Source of the DNA: Bin94 sp965215535
GTDB taxonomy: Bacteria; Gemmatimonadota; Gemmatimonadetes; Longimicrobiales; Gaopeijiaceae
DNA length: 64,000 bases
Reading direction: 5' to 3'
Assembly: GCA_965215535.1 (NCBI GenBank)
Contig: OZ244063.1
Location: forward strand, 1,302,001-1,366,000
Below, piece after piece: positions 27,401-34,011 of the stretch (positions are counted from its first letter, which is position 1; every line of letters starts with the position of its first letter). Position numbers and translations under genes: made by a program. The notes beneath the pieces are model-generated. The model searched no databases and had not been told where the DNA came from. It saw nothing but the letters and a program-made list of their open reading frames with translations.

Positions 27401-27855
27401 CTCGCGCTGGCCCTGAAGCTGCGCGGCGTGCCCGGCGCGTTGCCGCCCCCGGTTGTGGTCGCGTTTGCCGTCGCCGCCGTGCCCAGACCGTCGGCGTTGC
27501 GCGCCCGCACCCGGTAGTGCCGCGTCTGGCCCGCGCGCAGGCCCGTGTGACTGTACGACGTTCCCAGAACCACGCCGATCTCGGTCAGGAAGCTCCATGT
27601 GCTTCCGCCATTGGCCGAAACCTCGACCTGGTAGCTTTGGATCGGTCTGCCTCCGGTCGAGGCAGGCGCGCGCCACGAGAGATTGATGGTGGTGGGGCCC
27701 GCCGCAACGGCGCTCAGGGACCGGGGCGCCGAGGGCGGAGGTGCCAGGGACGAACGGTCCAGCGCCGCCACAGGCTCCGCAGGAAGAATCCAGCCGATCG
27801 CAAGCGCCAACAGCGTGGAAAGATGGAAGGACCGCCCGGAAGTCTTCGCGTTCAT
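24460..27855 (-). CDS. Cell-surface protein: six fibronectin type III repeats plus autotransporter-like beta-barrel
   Basis: 1,131 aa from ATG 27855. A signal peptide (LSTLLALAIGWILPAEPVAA) is followed by six FN3 modules of about 95-100 residues each (residues about 40-640), with strongly conserved spacers such as INLSWRAP and HYRVRA. An Ala-rich helix follows (RRVLPHVAAAMTTSAIGAI), then a roughly 400-residue beta-strand-rich region resembling an autotransporter barrel. It ends GIRGRVELR and lacks the common terminal Phe. FN3 units 1 and 2 are nearly identical over long stretches, implying recent duplication. An adhesin-like role is likely. It sits 176 bp downstream of a second giant surface gene on the same strand. 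Confidence 0.8.
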   Translation of the reverse strand: MNAKTSGRSFHLSTLLALAIGWILPAEPVAALDRSSLAPPPSAPRSLSAVAAGPTTINLSWRAPASTGGRPIQSYQVEVSANGGSTWSFLTEIGVVLGTSYSHTGLRAGQTRHYRVRARNADGLGTAATANATTTGGGNAPGTPRSFRASASGSTAINLSWRAPSTTGSGPIQSYQVEVSANGGSTWSFLVRRPATATSYRHAGLSAGSRRHYRIRAQNASGAGSWATANATTTGGGGEVPGRPRSVRAEAQDSISIRLSWQTPASGGSNVTRYEIRGRRADGNPQDWLDPWRPGTNTRSFTHSGLRPAEAWRYQVRAVNSAGAAGPWSFEAGTATHPGRPGAPTRLSARANGGTEVRLSWIAPRQTGGSGVRILGYRIEQARDRSGPWRILRSNTGSATTGFTHEGLSPATTRYYRVRAINTAGLSDPSSVASATTDSEAPGAPGSLRATAVGSTEIALEWTAPGYDGGSAVTGYQIDMSADAGRNWQTLTNNTGSEATAYRHTKLSPATTRHYRVRAINAIGRSDPSNVARATTDAVVPDAPTGLTATAVSPTQIDLAWTAPGYNGGADVTGYRIEVSETGEGGWGELAANTRSPVTAHAHRDLRPGSQRFYRVRALNRVGASNPSGIAEAATDDPVQRAERLNRRVLPHVAAAMTTSAIGAIAERIEAAALGPSGGMEMEMGSLNGLAARPGSVDGAFGSDRFGFGDLLNGASFRLSRPRESSRQQAIGAPTVSVWGAGEYQSLGEPEATGLEWSGDLVNVHLGADLRIASDILGGVAISRADGSFDFTDRTGARPASGVYGTTLTAANPYLAWLPGGRGNALWAAGSFGWGDVEINDSRTALRTSPARTVTGAIGGSYQVLQAGSVALKLRAEGWSSRVTVEGSEPGTAEDTTDPNDETGDGAATQPAAAIGETMLSLQRGRLMVELAQGYRMGASEVGVSVEGGVRYDNGDIANGAGMEAGGSLRFANRALGLAIEGRGRVLVAGHEGYEEWGVGGTILFDPEMRGQGFPVRLSPSYGDAASGLNALWERGVAGPGHHPGQGGPGDRTATHPAPTLDGEIAYGFASRRGTPYSAFHLGRDGRRALSSGLRYDLGRGFGVRVEASRHDGGFGASRHNLGIRGRVELR

Positions 27856-27937
27856 TGCGCCAGTGCCCTCAAATAAAGTTGTGAAACGATTTTTGTGATG
27901 GTCGTGATTGATGCGGTTTGTCGATTCCATGCGGGTC

Positions 27938-27965
27938 GCCCCCGCCCGGCGAACCGGACGGGGGC
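27938..27965 (-). terminator. 12-bp stem-loop with UUCG tetraloop between the two surface genes
   Basis: On the minus strand the stem GCCCCCGTCCGG / CCGGGCGGGGGC is fully paired (one G-U) around a TTCG loop. It lies 67 bp after the stop of the giant upstream gene and 83 bp before the next start. No U-run follows, so it may be a pause, a processing signal or a weak terminator. Confidence 0.6.
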
Positions 27966-28031
27966 TTCCCTTCGTCTACTGCTTTGCCATCTGGTCACAA
28001 ACCTCGTGAACCCGATGGGTTGTGGGGGTAA

Positions 28032-31000
28032 TTAGTTGTTATTTTGTGTGGTTGCGGTCCCGCTGTCTGACCAAGCGCTTTCACCGACCTTGTTTACCGC
28101 CTGAATCTGGACTTCATATAGCGTGTTGCGCCTCAGGCCTGTGATGGTATGGCTGGTTGTATCCCCGTCGCTTGTCTTGGCGGATGACCATTGAGCTGTG
28201 CCCGTCCGCCACCGAATGTTGTAATGAGTGATTCCGGTGGGATTAGTATCCGGCGGGTTCCAGTTCACTCTGAGAACAGTGTTAAGGTTATTACTGTTCA
28301 CGTTGGTAACCGTGGGAGCAGCCGGTGTACCCGGCGCCAGATCGTCGTCGGTGATGGTCAGGGTTGCGCGATCGGTGCCATCATCGCGAGAGCGACCAGC
28401 CGCTTCCGGCGACTGGTGAAGGACGGTAAACCGAACTTCCGTCGTGGTACCCGATGTTGCAGCTCTGTTGTCGTCGAGCACCCGAACTGTGACCGGAACC
28501 GATGTCTCGCTCGCCGAGATCAGAACTGCATTGGGGAAGCTCACTAGATGCCTGACAGCATTGGGAACATCGAGCACTACATGATAATCGGAATATGCTG
28601 CTCCCTCGGCACCTGTGCTAATGGTCAGCGTGACGGATTCAGTTGTTCCCTCGGTAGCCGCTGAAGGGGTTAGTTCAACAGTCGCAATCTCTGGCCAGGA
28701 AGTGGCCGTGAAGCTGGCAGTATGCCCTATGTGATTGTTGAAAACCCGAGCAACGGTTGCAGTATCCGAGACGGCAGTGAATGCCCGAATCTCGATAATA
28801 TTTGACCGACCGTCCACCAGGCCATTTTCGCCACCAGCGTCACCGCCGAGTGCAAGCACGTAACCGTCGCCATTGCCGGGTGTAGGGTTTCGGATTTTAA
28901 CCCAATTGCTGACCGGACGGCTTCCATTCTTGATTCGCCACTGATACCCCGCGATCAGCGAGCTACCATCGGTGGGGGTCTGCCAAGTGAACCTGAGCTG
29001 TCCCGATCCAGGCGAAGTGGCGCCCAGATTCCGTGGTGCGCTCGGGCGGTTCACTTCTCGACCGCGGTTGATGATGAGCGTATGGGTATCCTGATTGCTG
29101 CCGTTCCTCACCGTGATCGTAAAGGTGTTGGTGCCAGGTTGGAGGTTGACCTGGTGGCCGGCAGCGCCCGCATTTGCATCTGTGCCGTTGACTTTCGCAG
29201 TCGCATTGTCTTGCGCAGGCGTTGCCTCAATCGTCACCTGTTCGATTTCGCTACCGACCGATGTTGACCAAATGCCATCATCGTTAGGTATAGATATAGT
29301 GCGGATTCCAACGATTGTCACCGAACGAAGACTTGTCGCAAACGCCGGATTTGTCGAACCTGTGAAGTAATTGGTGCTGGTTCCATCAAGGTCGAGAGTC
29401 TGTCCCTGCGTGACGCGCCCTGTCCAGCTTGCGGGATTTATGTTGTAGCCTCTCCTTTCGGGCGTTACGGTAATGTTGTCCGCAAAGGAAGAGGCGTTGA
29501 CGATGAAGATGCCTGTTGCACCGGTTGTGTAGGCCGTAGCTTGTCCATCGGGCCTGTCGGGATGTGAGGATCCTACGGTCACCGTCACATCCTTCAGCGG
29601 ACGTCCATCCGGACCCCAGACGGTGCCTTCGATGGTCGGGTTGGTGAAGGCAGTGAACGACGCGGAGATTTCAGTTCCGACGATGGCCAAATGACCGAAT
29701 CCATCGTAAGGGATGAGCGTGCTCCCTGCCTGTAGAACCGAGATGCGAACAGGCTGGGGCTCGGTAGGCGTTCCTGCCTGCACCTGTGCTCGGAAGGTAC
29801 CGTCTGCACCGGTGCGCAACACATACCAGGCGTTGTTAATCCGTCGAGCACGGGGACGGAAATTCTGGACTCTGGAATTCGCATTCAACGGAGCTTCGAA
29901 ATCCGCAGAAGTAAGAGTCGCAGCAATCGTTGTGGCGTAGCGCACCTGAATCTCGGCTCCGGCGACCGGATCGCCCGCCGGGGTCCTTACGGTCCCGTTG
30001 ATCCAGGTGAACTCGGGCGCGCCAGACAGCTCAATGTCATTCGCCGGACTTACGGGGCTGTTCGCGGCAAACTGCGGGAGACGGTTCGTCCAGCACCCGC
30101 GGGGGAGACCCTGAGCGTCACAGACGGTGGAACCGGACACGTTGGGATTGTTGTACCATGTCCTGAATCCGTCAGCCGACACAGTCGCATTGAGATACGT
30201 GTTCCCTCTGCGAATCGATTGGAATCGTCCGTATCCATGCACGATATAGCGCCCAAACCGGTCGGTCGTGACCTCCTGGCCATTGACCACAACCGTGGCG
30301 TCCCCAACCGGAGCCTTGTTGTCTGCTCTGACGACTCGTCCATAGAGGGTTCCCGTCGCAGGCGTGACCACGATGTTCGTGGCCTCGTGGAGCCTCATCC
30401 GGGTGCCGGTCGAGGCGGCCCAGCCATCGGGCACTGTGACCGTGTAGATGCCCTCGGCCATCCGACCAAAGTCGAACTGCCATCTCTCGTCGATGTCCGG
30501 CGTGTTGCGATTGTCGCTGGCCGCGGCCGTGAAGCCATTGGCTTCGCCTGCAAGATTCTGACCAACAAGCGGCGATACGCTGACCTCGGAACCGCGCACA
30601 AAGGCATTGGTCCGATTTCTGTTGGTCGTCACAACGAAGCCGTCGTTGCTGGAACTTGCGACCACCGTGTTCCGCCAGAGTTGGCCCGTGACCGCATGGG
30701 TGTTGGCATAGGCAAAGGATCCGCATCGACCGAAATCCTGACCGGTCGGCTCGCGCCCCTCGAGTGGGCAGAGCTCCACGGTGTGGTGGAAGCCGCCCTG
30801 TTCGCCGAAGGCGCCGCCCTTCACGCCATTCTCTTCCAGCGCCGTGTAGGTTGCGATTTCGGCGATCCCGAACTCGTCTGCATCGAGCACGATGATGGTG
30901 TTGTCGCCGACATTCTTTTTTGATGCCTGCACGACCACATCGTATTGGGTCGGGACGCCGGTGAAGACAACTTTCCCGGAGATCGGGGAGGTGTATTTCA

Positions 31001-32846
31001 CGCTCCCGTCATTGTTCTCCGGTCGGCTCCACTTCTCCTCCTGCTCTTCCGGAAGAATGCGCGGCCGACCTGCCACAATATGGCGGACGTTGAGGTCGAG
31101 CACATTCGATGCGCGCACATCGCGACCGGAACCGGCGACGCCACCCGTGTAGCCTCTGGCCTGGTCCACCTCGCGGTGCACATAAACCTCGATCTTCGCG
31201 GTCGTGTAGCGCGCCTCCAGAGTGCCCGTCTCCATCGTGGAGTTCGCCGAGAGACCGGTATGGGTGGCGACCATGGTGTCGGTCGTAATGTACGCCTCGC
31301 CGCCATCGCGATCGTCGTGCTGGTCGTCGGCCAGGGCGACATAATAGGTCATCGGCAGGTCGGCCACGCCTGCTGCCGACATCTCGACCGTGCCCTTGCC
31401 GTCCGCATCAAGCGCCGAGGGAGCGCCCTCGACGGTCTCGTGGTCGTCTCCATGCGTCACGTTGATCGCCCATTCGCCCAGGGCAACGCCGCCGCCGAGC
31501 TCGGTGGTGATCGTCTTGCCCTCGAAGGGGAACGTGGCGTTCAGATTCAGCACATGCTGGCTGTTCTCCGCCTGGTGCTCGGGGCTCTGCGCGTCCCACT
31601 GCACCATCTGCATGTCGCCGCCCACGCCAAAGCCGTCCGGCGCCGTCACGCTGGCGTAGGCCGTGTGGCCCGTCGCCCCAGCGCGCGCGAAGTGCAGCCG
31701 CGCCACGCCCTCGGCGTCGGTCGTGGCCTGCGCTCCCGAAATGCGGCTCGTGCCCGCAGCGTCCGAATAGAGCGTCACCGTCGCGCCCTCCAGCGCGTCG
31801 CCCTCCGCGTCCGCGTTCCGCAGATTCACCTGGAAGTGGACATGCTGATGCGTGATGTCAAAGGGAATGTTCTGCGTGACCGACTGGCCCACCGCCAGCG
31901 TGATCGCGTAGCCGGTCGCCAGACCGCCGTAGCCGTAGTTGGCCGGGGTCGTCTCGGGAGTCGGCACCACCAGCAACTGATAGGGACCCGCGCGAAGGCC
32001 GGTGAAGGAGAAGTTCCCCTCGGCGTCGGTCGCCGTCGGAAGCCGCTCGCTCAGACTGTTCGGCCCCACCAGAACCACTGCGATTCCCGCGGCCTCCAGC
32101 CTGTTCTCGCCCTCGTCGTACGCGTCGTTCTTCGTCGCTTCGTCCACATAGAGATGTCCCGAAATGCTCGCCGTCGTCGCGTGCGCGCCCTCGAAATTCA
32201 CGATCTTCGACTCGTCGTCGCCCAGCTTCACATCCTGGCTCGTCGCCTCGAAGACGTAGGCTGCGGTGTCCACATCCGAGATCGCAACCGTGTAGTCGCC
32301 CGCCGCCAGACCCGTAAAGGCGTACTGGCCGCCAACGTCGGTCGTCGCCGTCCGGTCCTCGTCCAGGCCGCCGCCCGAAAGCGTCACCTTGGCCTCCGGG
32401 ATGCCGCGTCCATCGACGCTCACCCGGCCGCTGATCCCCGACGTGCGAAGCAGCGTGCCCTCGAAGTCCACCGTGGCGGTCCCGCCTAGAACCAGCGTCA
32501 CGTTCCGCGACGGGCGGTCGAAGCCGTAGTTGATGTCGTCGTAGTCCGAGATGCCGACCTGGTACGCGCCCCCGCGCAGGTTCTCGAAGGCGTACAGGCC
32601 ATCCTTGTTGGTGCGGGTGGTCGGGTTCCGGTCTTTGTCGGGGCCGCCGCTCAGGCTGACCAGGACGCCCTCAAGGCCGTCGCCCTCGGCGCTCACCTCG
32701 CCGTTCAGGATCGCCGTGCGCAGATAGGTGCCGTCAAAGCTGACGATCTTCGATTCGCCGACCGCCACGCTCACGTCGCTGGTCGAGTTCGAGAAGTTGA
32801 CCTCGTCGCCCGGGAAGCCGGCGATCTCGACCGAATAGTTCCCCAT
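28032..32846 (-). CDS. Giant multi-domain surface protein (Cna-B/carboxypeptidase-like, cadherin-like, Calx-beta, FN3), 5' end incomplete
   Basis: 1,604 aa from the first in-frame start. The N-terminal part has Cna-B/SdrD-type repeats, each ending VNFEG or VSFDG and opening as in SGRVSVDGRGIPEAKVTLSG. A carboxypeptidase-regulatory-like middle follows (GTLYGRVVRADNKAPVGDATV). The C-terminal part has a cadherin-like sandwich, an FN3, a Calx-beta stretch (ATEGTTESVTLTIS) and a last FN3. No signal peptide is present. The frame stays open 61 codons further upstream (to 33029) and still encodes repeat sequence (VSGTVTVENAGLWGIEVTLRG), yet it has no start codon before a TGA at 33030-33032. The 5' end is therefore lost or frameshifted. 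GC at synonymous sites is clearly lower in the C-terminal half. Confidence 0.72.
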   Translation of the reverse strand: MGNYSVEIAGFPGDEVNFSNSTSDVSVAVGESKIVSFDGTYLRTAILNGEVSAEGDGLEGVLVSLSGGPDKDRNPTTRTNKDGLYAFENLRGGAYQVGISDYDDINYGFDRPSRNVTLVLGGTATVDFEGTLLRTSGISGRVSVDGRGIPEAKVTLSGGGLDEDRTATTDVGGQYAFTGLAAGDYTVAISDVDTAAYVFEATSQDVKLGDDESKIVNFEGAHATTASISGHLYVDEATKNDAYDEGENRLEAAGIAVVLVGPNSLSERLPTATDAEGNFSFTGLRAGPYQLLVVPTPETTPANYGYGGLATGYAITLAVGQSVTQNIPFDITHQHVHFQVNLRNADAEGDALEGATVTLYSDAAGTSRISGAQATTDAEGVARLHFARAGATGHTAYASVTAPDGFGVGGDMQMVQWDAQSPEHQAENSQHVLNLNATFPFEGKTITTELGGGVALGEWAINVTHGDDHETVEGAPSALDADGKGTVEMSAAGVADLPMTYYVALADDQHDDRDGGEAYITTDTMVATHTGLSANSTMETGTLEARYTTAKIEVYVHREVDQARGYTGGVAGSGRDVRASNVLDLNVRHIVAGRPRILPEEQEEKWSRPENNDGSVKYTSPISGKVVFTGVPTQYDVVVQASKKNVGDNTIIVLDADEFGIAEIATYTALEENGVKGGAFGEQGGFHHTVELCPLEGREPTGQDFGRCGSFAYANTHAVTGQLWRNTVVASSSNDGFVVTTNRNRTNAFVRGSEVSVSPLVGQNLAGEANGFTAAASDNRNTPDIDERWQFDFGRMAEGIYTVTVPDGWAASTGTRMRLHEATNIVVTPATGTLYGRVVRADNKAPVGDATVVVNGQEVTTDRFGRYIVHGYGRFQSIRRGNTYLNATVSADGFRTWYNNPNVSGSTVCDAQGLPRGCWTNRLPQFAANSPVSPANDIELSGAPEFTWINGTVRTPAGDPVAGAEIQVRYATTIAATLTSADFEAPLNANSRVQNFRPRARRINNAWYVLRTGADGTFRAQVQAGTPTEPQPVRISVLQAGSTLIPYDGFGHLAIVGTEISASFTAFTNPTIEGTVWGPDGRPLKDVTVTVGSSHPDRPDGQATAYTTGATGIFIVNASSFADNITVTPERRGYNINPASWTGRVTQGQTLDLDGTSTNYFTGSTNPAFATSLRSVTIVGIRTISIPNDDGIWSTSVGSEIEQVTIEATPAQDNATAKVNGTDANAGAAGHQVNLQPGTNTFTITVRNGSNQDTHTLIINRGREVNRPSAPRNLGATSPGSGQLRFTWQTPTDGSSLIAGYQWRIKNGSRPVSNWVKIRNPTPGNGDGYVLALGGDAGGENGLVDGRSNIIEIRAFTAVSDTATVARVFNNHIGHTASFTATSWPEIATVELTPSAATEGTTESVTLTISTGAEGAAYSDYHVVLDVPNAVRHLVSFPNAVLISASETSVPVTVRVLDDNRAATSGTTTEVRFTVLHQSPEAAGRSRDDGTDRATLTITDDDLAPGTPAAPTVTNVNSNNLNTVLRVNWNPPDTNPTGITHYNIRWRTGTAQWSSAKTSDGDTTSHTITGLRRNTLYEVQIQAVNKVGESAWSDSGTATTQNNN

Positions 32847-33029
32847 GCGGAGACCGGTGAAGGAATAATGCCCGGCGGAGTCGGTCTTCGTGCTGGCTTC
32901 GGAGACGCCCCGGAGGGTAACTTCGATTCCCCAGAGCCCCGCATTTTCTACCGTTACCGTCCCCGATACGGAAAAGAAGTGAAGATTTGGATCCGGCGAC
33001 GGGTCGGAAGGGGACTGAACGGATCGGGT
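32847..33029 (-). pseudogene. Start-less upstream continuation of the giant surface gene
   Basis: 61 codons in frame with 28032-32846 read SPSDPSPDPNLHFFSVSGTV and then a Cna-B-like unit (IEVTLRGVSEASTKTDSAG, HYSFTGLRMG), but contain no ATG, GTG or TTG before the TGA. The residues continue the repeat pattern exactly, so the segment was coding. A frameshift, deletion or sequencing error has removed the start and signal peptide. Confidence 0.6.
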
Positions 33030-33481
33030 TCACGTTCGGTTGCGGTGCGGGCGGTGCGCCCCAGGAGAATGGGGTCGAGGGCGGGGGGCTGGGAGTCGTT
33101 TCGTGCGCCCCTGAATGCGGCCTCGTATAGCGTGGTCACCTCGTTGTCGGTGCTGAAACCATTCGCGCCCCCGAATGGGGCTCGTGATCTTCTGCGCCAC
33201 CACTCTTCCGGCCAGCGGGAACGGCCTGTCAGCGACCGCAGACCTCATGGCGGTTGGCGGACTTGTGCCCGAGGACCGGATGCGCCCCCGGAGAAGACGG
33301 TGAAAGGCCGGGCAAGGTGCGCCCACGCACACCGGAAAATCTGCCCCTGCCGGGCACGGGGACCCGGCTGCACACGAGGGCCACGGGCGCGTCCAGTGCA
33401 GCGGCAGCCGGGCTGCCCAGCGACCCCGCCACAGGTGCGAAGTTCGTTCGGGCCGCCTCCCCGACGATCTTTTTCCTGTTG

Positions 33482-33620
33482 TTTACATTTTGATTATTTA
33501 TTGTAAAAATGTCAATCTAGAATTTACATTTTGACATTACCTGACAGTTTGTCAATCCAGAATTGATATTTATTCTCAAATCTTACAATCTGTCAACCAC
33601 GGAATTTGGCAACCCGCCAA
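33482..33620. repeat. AT-rich direct repeats of about 40 bp with TGTCAAYC cores
   Basis: TTTACATTTTGA occurs at 33482 and 33523. The core TGTCAATCTAGAATT (33510), TGTCAATCCAGAATT (33550) and TGTCAACCACGGAATT (33591) recurs at 40-41 bp, close to four helical turns. Inverted elements overlap it: TTGACA-N13-TGTCAA (33531-33555) and TTGGC-N5-GCCAA (33606-33620). This resembles a multi-site operator or iteron-like array more than a transposon end. Confidence 0.6.
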
Positions 33621-33658
33621 CCACGACACGACCTGCCCCGGCGATAAGTGCGCCACCA

Positions 33659-33691
33659 TTTCGCCCCGCACCCCCCTCGGGACACGGCACA
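33659..33691 (+). repeat. 33-bp imperfect direct repeat, left copy (right copy 33855-33886)
   Basis: It begins TTTCGCCCCGCACCCCCC and ends CGGCACA. The right copy begins TTTCGCCCTGCGCCCACC and also ends CGGCACA, with a one-base gap between them. They are about 196 bp apart. Confidence 0.5.
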
Positions 33692-33714
33692 TCTCAGCAA
33701 TCCGCAGACTCCCA

Positions 33715-33763
33715 CCGAGCGGCATTCCAGCGGCGCTGCACCCGCACTGGACGCTGTGCTCTG
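33715..33763 (+). repeat. 49-bp inverted repeat flanking uvrA, left arm
   Basis: Opens CCGAGCGGCATTCC, contains CGGCGCTGCACCCGC and CTGGACGCTG. It matches the reverse complement of 36985-37033 at 43 of 49 positions without gaps. Confidence 0.75.
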
Positions 33764-34011
33764 CATCGCTCCTTGCCCTCATACCCGCAGGGCCATGCGG
33801 ACCGCGAAGCGCCTTGCCAACTCGACGCTTCACCGCTCTCGGTACGGCTCCCCTTTTCGCCCTGCGCCCACCCGGGGCGCGGCACAATGCAGCCACGTCA
33901 GCCCCGGCCACCCACCTCCTACCATCATCGATCATGGCACCGCATGTTGCGCACAGGGAAGCCGAAAAGACCCCCTCTCCCATCCCCTATGACACAATCC
34001 CGCTTGCGCCA

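Larger units (their letters stand above)
33030..34011. other. Non-coding island with AT-rich repeats, between broken surface gene and uvrA
   Basis: Nearly 1 kb without a convincing gene. The left third is GC-rich. 33470-33605 drops sharply in GC and carries about 40-bp repeats. 33659-33691 is repeated imperfectly at 33855-33886. 33715-33763 is one arm of a 49-bp inverted repeat whose other arm lies beyond uvrA. Short open frames here show no family resemblance. It looks like a repeat-rich remnant or insertion region. Confidence 0.5.

Noticed and set aside
33482..33620. CRISPR array
   Set aside because: Repeats diverge between copies and spacing does not leave spacers of separate origin; no cas genes nearby.
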